Shown here one piece after another: positions 1 to 8,600 of a stretch of DNA of 64,000 nt (the stretch's first letter is position 1; every line of letters starts with the position of its first letter). The DNA is taken from NCBI RefSeq assembly GCF_006517535.1, contig NZ_VHQH01000036.1, positions 16,638 to 80,637 of the forward strand, in the 5' to 3' direction. The DNA is from Schumannella sp. 10F1B-5-1. GTDB lineage: Bacteria > Actinomycetota > Actinomycetes > Actinomycetales > Microbacteriaceae. Both the position numbers and the translations under genes were made by a program. The notes under the pieces are model-generated. The model ran no database searches, was not told the DNA's origin, and saw only the letters and a list, made by a program, of their open reading frames with translations.

Positions 1-101
1 GTCTCGGGGGCGAGGAAGGCCTCCTGGCCCGGCTTGAGGGTCAGACTGTTCGCCGCGGCGATCGTCTGAGCCGACAGCTCCTCGAGTCTCAGCTCAGCCA
101 T
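1..101 (-). CDS. N-terminal fragment of a probable GNAT acetyltransferase (cut by window edge)
   Basis: Only the first 33 codons are in the window. The peptide begins MAELRLEELSAQTIAAANSL and continues LKPGQEAFLAP. This resembles the N-terminus of spermidine/diamine-type GNAT acetyltransferases, where a first strand is followed by a segment like LxVxPxQExFVAP. The ATG at 101-99 is chosen because a TAGTCT -10 box (minus strand, 113-108) lies 6 nt upstream, the spacing of a leaderless transcript. The catalytic part is outside the window, so family and substrate are inferred from a short stretch only. Confidence 0.5.
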   Translation of the reverse strand, partial: MAELRLEELSAQTIAAANSLTLKPGQEAFLAPE

Positions 102-240
102 GCCATGAGACTAACCCGCCGCGACCCCGGGTGCGTAAGCCCTCAGGAGGACATCGGCTGACGCATCGACGGTGCAGTGGATGCGGTGTCCGCCGTTCGG
201 GGGACCGGTCGTCGTCGGCCGCGCATCCGCCCCGGTTTGT

Positions 241-275
241 CTCGATGTCGAGATATCTCGCCGAGGCGGTAGGCT
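241..275 (+). promoter_or_regulatory. icd promoter with overlapping palindromes
   Basis: A -10 box TAGGCT lies at 270-275. Its -35 region is covered by two overlapping palindromes: CTCGATGTCGAG (241-252) and CGAGATATCTCG (249-260). This is the layout of a repressor or activator site. The regulator is not identifiable from this window. Confidence 0.5.
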
Positions 276-313
276 GACCGGCGGCCTCATACGCGAATCA
301 GAAGGACACATCA

Positions 314-1531
314 GTGGCGGAGAAGATCAAGGTCGAAGGCACCGTCGTCGAGCTCGACGGCGACGAGATGACGCGGATCATCTGGCAGTTCATTAAGGAC
401 CGCCTGATCCACCCCTATCTCGACGTGACGCTCGAGTACTACGACCTGGGCATCGAGCACCGCGACGCGACCGACGACCAGGTCACGATCGACGCGGCGC
501 ACGCGATCCAGAAGCACGGCGTCGGCGTCAAGTGCGCGACGATCACGCCCGACGAGGCGCGCGTCGAGGAGTTCGGTCTCAAGAAGATGTGGAAGTCGCC
601 CAACGGCACGATCCGCAACATCCTCGGCGGCGTCATCTTCCGCGAGCCGATCATCATCAGCAACATCCCGCGCCTGGTGCCGGGCTGGAACAAGCCGATC
701 ATCATCGGCCGTCACGCCTTCGGCGACCAGTACCGCGCCACCGACTTCGTCTTCAAGGGCAAGGGCAAGCTCACAGTCGAGTTCGCGCCCGAAGACGGCT
801 CGGAGCCGATGAAGTTCGAGGTCTACGACGCGCCGGATGACGGCATCGCCCAGGTGCAGTACAACCAGGACGCGTCGATCCGCGACTTCGCTCGCGCCTC
901 GCTCAACTACGGCCTGGCCCGCAACTACCCGGTGTACCTGTCGACCAAGAACACGATCCTCAAGGCCTACGACGGCCGCTTCAAGGACCTGTTCCAGGAG
1001 ATCTACGACACCGAGTTCAAGGAGCGCTTCGAGGCTGCCGGCCTCACCTACGAGCACCGCCTCATCGATGACATGGTCGCCTCGGCCATGAAGTGGGAGG
1101 GCGGCTACGTCTGGGCGTGCAAGAACTACGACGGCGACGTGCAGTCCGACACCGTCGCGCAGGGCTTCGGCTCGCTCGGCCTCATGACCTCGGTGCTGTC
1201 GACGCCCGACGGCAAGGTCGTCGAGGCGGAGGCGGCGCACGGCACCGTGACCCGTCACTACCGCCAGCACCAGCAGGGCAAGCCCACCTCGACGAACCCG
1301 ATCGCCTCGATCTACGCCTGGACGCGCGGCCTCGCGCACCGCGGCAAGCTCGACGGCAACCAGCCGCTGATCGACTTCTCGCTCGCGCTCGAGCAGGTCG
1401 TCATCGAGACCGTCGAGAGCGGCAAGATGACGAAGGACCTCGCGCTGCTCGTCGGACCCGACCAGGGCTGGCAGACGACCGAGGAGTTCCTCGAGACCCT
1501 CGACCAGAACCTGCAGGCGAAGCTCGGCTGA
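314..1531 (+). CDS. icd: NADP-dependent isocitrate dehydrogenase
   Basis: TCA-cycle enzyme oxidising isocitrate to 2-oxoglutarate and CO2 with NADP+ in the cytoplasm. The 405-residue length and motifs match the homodimeric subfamily that also includes mitochondrial enzymes, not the roughly 740-residue monomeric type of corynebacteria. The substrate-binding segment KSPNGTIRN (around Ser95) is intact, as are [12 protein letters not shown] and the C-terminal KMTKDLALL. The GTG at 314 is preceded by the ribosome binding site AGAAGGA. The gene is monocistronic: it has its own promoter, and a strong hairpin follows. The palindromes over the -35 region suggest regulated expression. Confidence 0.97.
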   Translation: MAEKIKVEGTVVELDGDEMTRIIWQFIKDRLIHPYLDVTLEYYDLGIEHRDATDDQVTIDAAHAIQKHGVGVKCATITPDEARVEEFGLKKMWKSPNGTIRNILGGVIFREPIIISNIPRLVPGWNKPIIIGRHAFGDQYRATDFVFKGKGKLTVEFAPEDGSEPMKFEVYDAPDDGIAQVQYNQDASIRDFARASLNYGLARNYPVYLSTKNTILKAYDGRFKDLFQEIYDTEFKERFEAAGLTYEHRLIDDMVASAMKWEGGYVWACKNYDGDVQSDTVAQGFGSLGLMTSVLSTPDGKVVEAEAAHGTVTRHYRQHQQGKPTSTNPIASIYAWTRGLAHRGKLDGNQPLIDFSLALEQVVIETVESGKMTKDLALLVGPDQGWQTTEEFLETLDQNLQAKLG

Positions 1532-1548
1532 GGTCCGCCGTACACGAG

Positions 1549-1583
1549 AACGGGCCCGGATGCGCTGCGCATCCGGGCCCGTT
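1549..1583. terminator. Bidirectional terminator between icd and a convergent lipoprotein gene
   Basis: A perfect 17-bp inverted repeat (1549-1565 and 1567-1583, one central base) lies between the stop codons of two convergent genes. There is no clear T-run. It can serve both strands. Confidence 0.75.
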
Positions 1584-1600
1584 CCGTGTCAGGGGTGCAT

Positions 1601-2029
1601 CTACACGGTCGTGCACATCTTGGCGAGGTCCGTGAAGGCCTGCTGGGTCGCCGTCCCGGCATCGGTGACGGCCTGCGTGTCGGCATTCGCCGGGTCGTCG
1701 ACCTGCGCCTGTGCTGCGTCGACGAGATCGCCGATCGAGTCCACGACGTCCTGGGATGCCGTCTTGACCTCGTCGTTCTTGAGCTTGTCGGTCGCCTTCT
1801 GAAGGTCGGACTGGATGCTCGAGAGCGAGTCCAGTGCACCCTGCGGGTCGCTCGCCGAGTTCTGCAGCGCCGTCGAGATCTCGGTCGACTTCTCCTGCAT
1901 CGTCGTCGCGATCGACTTGCAGGCCTCGACCTTGCCGTTGGGGCCGACGAGGCTGCAGCCCGAGAGCAGGGCGGTCGTCAGGGCGGCGACGCCGAGGGCG
2001 GCGGTCAGGGGGCGGCGGATCGAGGCCAC
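1601..2029 (-). CDS. Small secreted lipoprotein of unknown function
   Basis: 142 residues. A basic N-terminus and hydrophobic stretch lead to the lipobox LLSGC (Cys25), so it should be lipid-anchored outside the membrane. The mature part is mostly helical and rich in Ser, Thr, Asp and Gln, with heptad-like spacing (IQSDLQKATDKL) that suggests a coiled coil. Two further Cys residues, one near residue 37 and one at the C-terminus (MCTTV), may form a disulfide. The GTG start follows an AAGGAG ribosome binding site. No enzymatic motif is visible. Confidence 0.75.
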   Translation of the reverse strand: MASIRRPLTAALGVAALTTALLSGCSLVGPNGKVEACKSIATTMQEKSTEISTALQNSASDPQGALDSLSSIQSDLQKATDKLKNDEVKTASQDVVDSIGDLVDAAQAQVDDPANADTQAVTDAGTATQQAFTDLAKMCTTV

Positions 2030-2100
2030 GGGGTCTCCTTGCGATGCGGGTCAGGGCAGGGGGGGTCAGCCTACCCGGCGCGTCGGAACGGCTCGGGTGG

Positions 2101-2185
2101 GAACCATCTCAAGGAGTTGCTGTCACTCGTGGGGCTGGTGAGCAACAGGAACCACTCCCGTCACAGCAACTCCTTGAGACGGTTC
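2101..2185. repeat. 23-bp inverted repeat with a 39-nt loop
   Basis: Arm 2101-2123 and arm 2163-2185 are complementary with one G-T-compatible mismatch. The element sits just downstream of the stop of the minus-strand oxidoreductase gene (stop at 2218), so its transcript would end with this hairpin. No T-run is present. It may be a terminator, an mRNA-end stabiliser or a dispersed palindromic repeat. Confidence 0.7.
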
Positions 2186-2217
2186 GGGCGCAGGCGGGTC
2201 AGAGCTGGGAAGGCGGC

Positions 2218-3828
2218 TCAGTAGCCGAGGAACGCGTCGGTGCGGATGCGCTTGGCGCCCGCGCGGCGGAGCGCGGGACGCAGCGCCGCGATGAGCGCAG
2301 GCGGACCCGAGAGCAGCACCTCGCGGCGCGCCGCATCCGGAACCGCCTCGAGCAGGCGAGCCCCGTCGAGCCGGCCGTCGCCGAGCCACTCCCAGCCCTG
2401 CGGCATGCGCGGCATCGGCTGCGGCGACACGAGCAGCACGCGGGCGCCGCTGCGCCCCAGCTCGGCGGCGTAGGCGATCTCGTCGAGCGACGAGACGGCG
2501 TAGACCAGCACGACGTCGCGCGCGGCGGCGGCGCCCTGCGGGTCGGCCTCGGCGGCATGCCGCAGGTGCTCGAGCTGGGCGATGAAGGGCGTGATGCCGA
2601 TGCCGCCGGCGACGAGCAGCAGCGGCCGCTCGCCCGAGCCCGGCAGGGTGAAGTCGCCGCCGACGCTCGATCCGCTCAGCTTCGCGCCGATCGGCAGCTC
2701 GAGCAGCGCGCGCTTGTAGGTCGAGGGGCGCTCGTCGGGCACGCGGAGTCCGAGACGGATGCCGGCCTCGGGATGCGGGGGAGACGCGATGCTGAAGGTG
2801 CGGCGGGTGCCGCGGCTGTCGGCGCGGCGGTGCGGCACGTCGAGCTCGAGGAACTGCCCGGCCGCGAACGGCACGGCGGCCGCCGGCGTGAAGTGGAACT
2901 CCCAGCTCGTCGGCGTGAGCTGACGACGGTCGACGAGCTCGAGGCGGATGCCGCGACGGCGGGCGAGCAGGAAGGCCAGCACGTTGCCCACGAGCAGCCA
3001 CAGCTCGGGCGTCGCGTAGAGACCCAGATTGAAGGGTCCGACCGTTCCGCCGGGCAGCGAGAACGGCACGGCGAACAGCACGCCGACGACCGCGGCCACG
3101 AGCAGCTGCTGCCAGCGGCGGGGCGGCAGCGTGAGCGGCTCGGTGATCATGTAGACCGCGAAGAAGATCACGGGCGAGCTGACCAGGGCCAGGTTCACGG
3201 CGTCGCCGAGCGGCACGGCCGAGGTCGCGAAGCGCACCGTCACCGAGATCGCGGCGACGACGGCGAAGGTCAGCATCACGAGGCCGCGGCGGGTGCGGAT
3301 CGCGATCGCCAGGCCGATGACGATCAGGAACGGCAGCAGCGGAGCGCTCGCCGCCCACCAGGCGCTCGCGACCGTGCCGCTGCCGGTCGCGATGCCGAGC
3401 AGTCCGACCATGAAGGCGCCGAACGCGGCCGGGTTGAGCAGGTGCCGACCGTGCGGCGCGATGAGCCACTTGCTCGCCGAGGCGATGACGGCGGCGAGGG
3501 CGATTCCGAGAAGTCCGATCGGGTCGAGCGTCGGCGGCAGGATGAAGAACAGCAGCAGTCCGGTGATCACGCTCGACTCGCTGTGGAAGCGGGCGCGGAA
3601 GAGCGCCGCCAGCGCGATGTTCGCGAGCGAGGCCCACACCACGGCCACGGCGAGGCTGGCGAGCATCGCCAGGACGCGCATCCCGCCGACATAGGCGCCC
3701 GTGCCGATCGGCACGTAGACGCCGGTCGCCGCGAAGACCGCCGCGACGACGGCCAGCGCGGTCAGGCTGATCGCGACCAGGCGGTACATCGTGACGCGGC
3801 CGAACACGGCATCCAGGCGCGCGATCAT
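2218..3828 (-). CDS. NqrB/RnfD-like membrane domain fused to ferredoxin-NADP reductase-type domain
   Basis: 536 residues. About the first 290 form a multi-spanning membrane domain; the segment FFAVYMITEPLTLPPR resembles the MATDPxTxPxR signature of NqrB/RnfD subunits. The C-terminal 240 residues are an FAD/NAD(P)H reductase fold: GQFLELDVP, RTFSIASPP (FAD-binding RxYS-like) and the nucleotide motif LLLVAGGIGITPF. It probably takes electrons from cytoplasmic NAD(P)H to a membrane flavin and on to an outside acceptor. Start ATG 3828 has a GGAGG site 7 nt upstream. It is the last gene of a minus-strand operon after the FMN lipoprotein and apbE genes, which encode the expected partners. The final acceptor is unknown. 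Confidence 0.8.
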   Translation of the reverse strand: MIARLDAVFGRVTMYRLVAISLTALAVVAAVFAATGVYVPIGTGAYVGGMRVLAMLASLAVAVVWASLANIALAALFRARFHSESSVITGLLLFFILPPTLDPIGLLGIALAAVIASASKWLIAPHGRHLLNPAAFGAFMVGLLGIATGSGTVASAWWAASAPLLPFLIVIGLAIAIRTRRGLVMLTFAVVAAISVTVRFATSAVPLGDAVNLALVSSPVIFFAVYMITEPLTLPPRRWQQLLVAAVVGVLFAVPFSLPGGTVGPFNLGLYATPELWLLVGNVLAFLLARRRGIRLELVDRRQLTPTSWEFHFTPAAAVPFAAGQFLELDVPHRRADSRGTRRTFSIASPPHPEAGIRLGLRVPDERPSTYKRALLELPIGAKLSGSSVGGDFTLPGSGERPLLLVAGGIGITPFIAQLEHLRHAAEADPQGAAAARDVVLVYAVSSLDEIAYAAELGRSGARVLLVSPQPMPRMPQGWEWLGDGRLDGARLLEAVPDAARREVLLSGPPALIAALRPALRRAGAKRIRTDAFLGY

Positions 3829-3872
3829 GCGCGCCCTCCGGTCGAGTGCGCGGTGGATGTGCGGATGCTCAT
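3825..3872 (-). CDS. 15-codon linker ORF coupled at both ends
   Basis: Encodes MSIRTSTAHSTGGRA. Its ATG (3872-3870) overlaps the apbE stop as ATGA, and its own TGA (3827-3825) overlaps the oxidoreductase ATG, again as ATGA. The ribosome binding site of the oxidoreductase lies inside it. It may carry ribosomes across the gap between the two genes. Its product is not expected to have a function, and its translation is unproven. Confidence 0.35.
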   Translation of the reverse strand: MSIRTSTAHSTGGRA

Positions 3873-4834
3873 GCGAAGACCTCTCCCCGGAAGCCGGCAG
3901 AGCGCGCCACGCGCCCGTCTGCCGTGATTCTGACCCACTCGAACGCGCCCGACGCCGCGAAGGCGGAGGGCGGCGCGAAGAACAGTCCCGTCGCGAGCGC
4001 GTCGGCCGTCATCGCGGGCCACTCCGTCTCGGGCGGGACGACGACCCAGGTGGCCACGACCTCGCGGGTCGGCTCGCCCGTGAGCGCGTCGATGATGTGG
4101 TGCTGACCGGCCCAGGCGCGGCGGTTGGCGGCGCTCGCCGCGACCGCACCGGTCGCCAGCTCGGCGACGCCGATCGCCTGCGCCGGGTCGGCCGGGTGCT
4201 CGAGGGCGATCCGCTCGGGATGCGCGGCCCACGCCGATCCGGGCGTCGCGCCGCGCACGAGATCGCCGCTGCCGTCGACCACATGGTCGGGCTCGCCCGC
4301 GTCGCGCAGCAGTCGCGACACGAGGTCGACGAGCATCCCCTTGCCGGCGGCGCCGACGTCGAGCAGCGCCGGACGCAGCAGGGTGAGGTGCTCGCCGTCC
4401 CAGGCGAGAGCGTCGTCCCAGCGCGGCGTCGCCCGCCGCGTGGCGGCCGGCGTCAGGCGGTACTGCGCGTCGTAGCCGAGATCCTCGAGCGCGTGCCCGA
4501 CGAGCGGACTCACCCGCCCGCCGGTCGCCTCGAACAGCAGCCGGTACATCCCGAGCAGCGGTGCGGCCTCGGCGGGAAGACGCCATCGCCCCGGCTCGCG
4601 CGCCATGCGGCTCACGAGCGAATCGGGCCGGAAGCGCGACCAGTCGCAGTCGACGGCGTCGATCAGCGCGCCGACCGCGGCGCGGGTGCCCGCATCCAGG
4701 GGATCGGGCGTCTCGATGCTCCAGGCGGTGCCGATCGCCTCGAATCGCCACACCGCGCGGTCGACGGCGCCCGGGCGCTCGACGGATGCGGCGTCGCCGT
4801 CGTCGGACGGGGCGGGAGCGGAGGAGGCGGCCAC
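3869..4834 (-). CDS. apbE: ApbE-type FAD:protein FMN transferase
   Basis: About 321 residues. ApbE enzymes attach FMN from FAD covalently to a Thr or Ser of extracytoplasmic or membrane flavoproteins, using Mg2+. The usual segments are present: an early FEAIGTAWSIE strand, DVGAAGKGMLVDLV (family DxGAxxKGxxVD), VDGSGDLV, HIIDALTGEP and the metal-site region MTADALATGLFF. No signal peptide is evident, so the site of action is unclear. No ATG lies near the N-terminus; GTG at 4834 is the best-placed start but has no strong ribosome binding site, so the exact start is uncertain. It sits between its likely substrate (the FMN-binding lipoprotein) and a membrane oxidoreductase. Confidence 0.85.
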   Translation of the reverse strand: MAASSAPAPSDDGDAASVERPGAVDRAVWRFEAIGTAWSIETPDPLDAGTRAAVGALIDAVDCDWSRFRPDSLVSRMAREPGRWRLPAEAAPLLGMYRLLFEATGGRVSPLVGHALEDLGYDAQYRLTPAATRRATPRWDDALAWDGEHLTLLRPALLDVGAAGKGMLVDLVSRLLRDAGEPDHVVDGSGDLVRGATPGSAWAAHPERIALEHPADPAQAIGVAELATGAVAASAANRRAWAGQHHIIDALTGEPTREVVATWVVVPPETEWPAMTADALATGLFFAPPSAFAASGAFEWVRITADGRVARSAGFRGEVFA

Positions 4835-4854
4835 GGCCGGAGAGGATGCGCCGC

Positions 4855-5313
4855 TCAGAGCTCGGAGAGGTGCTTGATCTGGTCGACGGCGTCGTTGAAG
4901 CCGCGCGAGGTGAGCGACGAGCCCGAGACGCGGGTGACCGACAGCTCGTCGAGCGACTTGCCGACGACCTCGCCCGAGATGCCCTCGCTGAACTGGGTCT
5001 GGTACTGCTTCGCGTTGCCGCTCGAGGCGTGGGGCACGACCTCGGCCTTCGTGACCTTGCTGTCGGCGAGCGTCAGGGTGACCTCGATCGACTCGTTGCC
5101 GCCGGGCGACTGGTACTCGCCGGTGGCCGTGTACGAGCCGTCCTTGTAGCCGGCCGACGAGGTCGAGCCGCTGTCGCTCGACGAGTCGGACCCCGAATCC
5201 GAGCCCGAGGATCCGGTGTCGGTCGAGCCGGTCGTGGTCGCGCAGCCGGCGAGGGCCCCGGCGAGGCCGAACGCGGCGACGCCGAGCACGAGGGGGCGGG
5301 GAAGGGCGGTCAT
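4855..5313 (-). CDS. FMN-binding domain lipoprotein (flavinylation substrate)
   Basis: 152 residues. Lipobox LAGC at Cys24, then a Ser/Asp-rich linker (about residues 28-50), then an FMN-binding domain beginning YKDGSYTATGEYQSPGG. The segment VSGSSLTSRG near the end matches the flavinylation motif in which FMN is joined to the Thr by a phosphoester; here that is Thr135. It is therefore a surface-anchored flavoprotein that passes electrons outside the membrane. Start ATG 5313 has a GGAGGA site. It is the first gene of the minus-strand operon with apbE and the NqrB/RnfD-like fusion. Confidence 0.85.
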   Translation of the reverse strand: MTALPRPLVLGVAAFGLAGALAGCATTTGSTDTGSSGSDSGSDSSSDSGSTSSAGYKDGSYTATGEYQSPGGNESIEVTLTLADSKVTKAEVVPHASSGNAKQYQTQFSEGISGEVVGKSLDELSVTRVSGSSLTSRGFNDAVDQIKHLSEL

Positions 5314-5526
5314 GGGTCCTCCAGAAGGGGGCGGATGGTCGTCCTCGGGCGAGGGTGCGCGGGGTCGGTACGCGCGGACGCGCGGCTCCACCGAAGCGGA
5401 ATCGGCTGTGCGACATCTGCAACGAGCCTGTGCGTACATCCATTCCAACGCATCGAAGCGGCGGCAGGTTCATCCGATCGAGAAGAAAGCTGCGCGATGG
5501 ATGTCGAAAAGATTCCGCAGGGGTCT

Positions 5527-5558
5527 ACCCCCATTCAGGGGTGATCCTCAGCTAGGTT
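5527..5558 (+). promoter_or_regulatory. Subtilase gene promoter with inverted repeat
   Basis: A -10 box TAGGTT is at 5553-5558. An inverted repeat ACCCC-N6-GGGGT (5527-5542) covers the -35 region. This resembles an activator or repressor site. The 300-bp gap between 5314 and 5621 otherwise shows no coding potential. Confidence 0.45.
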
Positions 5559-5621
5559 GAAGCATCGGCGCAGACCCGACTGCCTCGTGATCCGCATCCC
5601 TGATCGAAAAGGACGTCATCA

Positions 5622-8600
5622 GTGAGAACGACAACGGACCCCTCGGGCCGTCGCGCACGCGGCGCCAGAACGGCCGCCGCGGCGCTCGCCGCGGCCGCTC
5701 TGGTCGCCGGCGGACTGCTCGCGGCCAGCCCGGCCGGCGCCGCCCCCGCACCCGTGCAGAACTCGACGCTGCCCACGGGAATCGGCGGCCAGACGCACCT
5801 CGAGGCCGGGCGCTACATCGTCACCCTCAAGGGCGACCCCGCCGCCAGCTACACCGGCGGCGTGAACGGCTACGCCGCCACGGCGCCCAAGCAGGGCCGT
5901 CAGCTGCTGGCCGGCCAGGCGCCCGTCGCGAACTACTCGAAGCACCTCGAGAGCGAGCAGAAGAGCGTGGCGAAGGATGTCGGGGCCACCGTCGACTACA
6001 GCTACAGCCTCACCGTGAACGCCTTCGCCGCCGACCTCACCGCCCAGCAGGCGGCGGAGCTGCGTGCCGACAAGCGTGTCGCGGCCCTCGATCTCGATGA
6101 CGTGCACCACCTGACCAAGGCCGTGCCGAGCACCGACTTCCTCGGGCTCTCGGGCGACGACGGCGTGTGGGCGGAGCTCGGCGGAACCGACAGGGCCGGC
6201 GAGGGCGTCGTGGTCGGCGTGATCGACTCCGGCATCGCCCCCGAGAACCCGTCGTTCGCCGGGGATGCGCTGGCCGGGTCGGCGGGTGCGAAGCCCTGGA
6301 CCGCGGGCGGCAGCATCCTCTTCCAGAAGGGCGACGGCGACCTCTACTCCGGCGTCTGCCAGCCGGGCAAGAACGCCGACCAGCAGTGGACCGGGAACGA
6401 GTGCAACACCAAGCTCGTCGGCGCCCGCTACTACATCAACGGCTGGACCGAGGCTCGCGCGGGCACGCCCGACATCGGCGAGTACATCTCGCCGCGCGAC
6501 GGCGACGGCCACGGCTCGCACACCGCGTCGACCGCGGCGGGCAACGCCGACGTCGCCGCGAGCGTCTCGGGCCGCGACTACGGCACGATCAGCGGCGTCG
6601 CCCCGGCGGCGAAGGTCGCCATGTACAAGGCGTGCTGGTCGGGACCAGATGCCGCCTCCGAAGACGACGACGGCTGCGCATCCAGCGACCTGATCGCCGC
6701 GATCGAGCAGGCCACCCGCGACGGCGTCGACGTGATCAACTACTCGATCGGCGGCGGCTCGGCCACCACCACGGTCTCGCCGACCGACATCGCCTTCCTC
6801 GGCGCGGCCTCGGCCGGCATCTTCGTCGCGGCCTCGGCCGGCAACGACGGCCCCGGCGCCTCGACGCTCGACAACGCGGCCCCCTGGGAGACCACGGTCG
6901 CCGCGTCGACCATCCCGACCTACTACGCCACCGCGACCTTCCCCGGCCAGCCGACGCCGAACGCCTTCGCAGGCGCCTCGGTGACCGTCACCGAGAAGGT
7001 GGAGGCCGAGGTCGTCTACGCGGGCGACATCGGGGCGGCCGGCGTGGCCGATCCGACCCTCTGCCAGCCGGGCGATCTCGACCCGGCGAAGGCGACGGGC
7101 AAGATCGTCGTCTGCGACCGCGGCGTCAACGCCCGCGCAGAGAAGTCGCAGGTCGTGAAGGACGCCGGCGGTGTGGGCATGATCCTCGTGAACGTCGTCG
7201 AGGGCTCGATCGACGCCGACGACCACGCCGTGCCGAGCGTGCACCTCGACGCCCAGTACCGGGATGCGGTGCTCACCGCCGCCCGCACGCCCGGCCAGAC
7301 GGCCGTGCTGACGCCCGACAACACGACCGAGACGCAGATCCCCACGCCCCAGCTGGCCGGGTTCTCGTCGCGGGGCCCCGTGCTCGCCGACGGCAGCGAC
7401 ATCCTCAAGCCCGACGTGGCGGCCCCCGGCGTGGCGATCCTCGCCGACGGCGCCAACGCGCAGGGCGAGGAGCCGACCTGGGAGTTCCTCTCCGGCACCT
7501 CGATGGCCTCGCCGCACGTGGCCGGCCTCGCCGCGCTCTACCTGGGCGCGCACCCGCTGACCACCCCGGCCGAGATCAAGTCGGCGCTCATGACGACGGC
7601 CTACGACACGGTCGACGAGACGGGCGCGAAGTACGAGGATCCCTTCGGTCAGGGCGCCGGTCACGTCGACCCGACGAAGATGTTCTCGCCGGGCCTCGTC
7701 TACCTCAACGGACCGGACGACTGGGCGGCCTACATCGAGGGCATCGGCTACGAGCTCGGCGACGACGTGAACCCGATCGACCCGAGCCAGCTCAACCTGG
7801 CCTCGATCGCGATCGGTCAGCTGACCGCCCCCGAGACGATCACCCGCACGGTGACGGCCCGCACGGCCGGCACCTACACGGCCGACGTCAACGGCCTCGC
7901 CGGTGTGGATGCGACGGTCTCGCCGTCGAGCTTCACGGTCGCCGAGGGCGAGTCGATCAGCTACACGATCACCTTCGACCGCACCACGGCGCCGGTCGAC
8001 GAGTGGAGCACCGGCTACCTGAGCTGGACCAGCGGCGACACCGTCGTGCGCAGCCCGCTCGCGGTCAAGCCCGTCTCGATCGTCGCTCCGGCGACGGTGA
8101 CCGGAACCGGCACGTCCGGCTCGGTCGACGTCGAGGTCACGCCGGGCGCCGACGGCCCGCTGTCGCTCACGACCACCGGTCTGAGCAAGGGCGCACTGCT
8201 GCCCGACCCGACCGGCGCCGACCCCGAGCACTCGGGAACCGGCTCGACGGGCGACAGCTACACCTACGACACCTCGGTGCCCGAGGGAGCCGGCTTCGCG
8301 CGCTTCGACCTCGATGCGCTCGACGACGCGGTCGACCTCGACCTGACCGTCTACCGACTCGAGGGCGGCGAGCCCGTCGAGGGCTGGCAGTCGGCCACGG
8401 CATCCGGTGACGAGCGGGTCGATCTGGATGCGCCCACCGCGGGCGACTACCAGGTGATCGTCGACGTCTACGACTCGGCCGGGGCTCCGACCTCGTTCGA
8501 TCTGACCGTCACCTCGGTCGTGCCCGCCGGCGCGGCGCCGCTGACGCTCGACCCGTCGACGATCCAGGGGGTGCAGGGCGAGAAGACCAGCTACCGCGCA

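Noticed and set aside
1834-3927. Plus-strand frame of about 700 codons opposite the oxidoreductase
   Set aside because: Extremely rich in Arg, Glu, Gln and His with no recognisable fold, and antisense to a gene with clear reductase motifs.
4835-5473. N-terminal extension of apbE
   Set aside because: It would overlap the FMN-binding lipoprotein gene in another frame and gives Arg-rich nonsense sequence.
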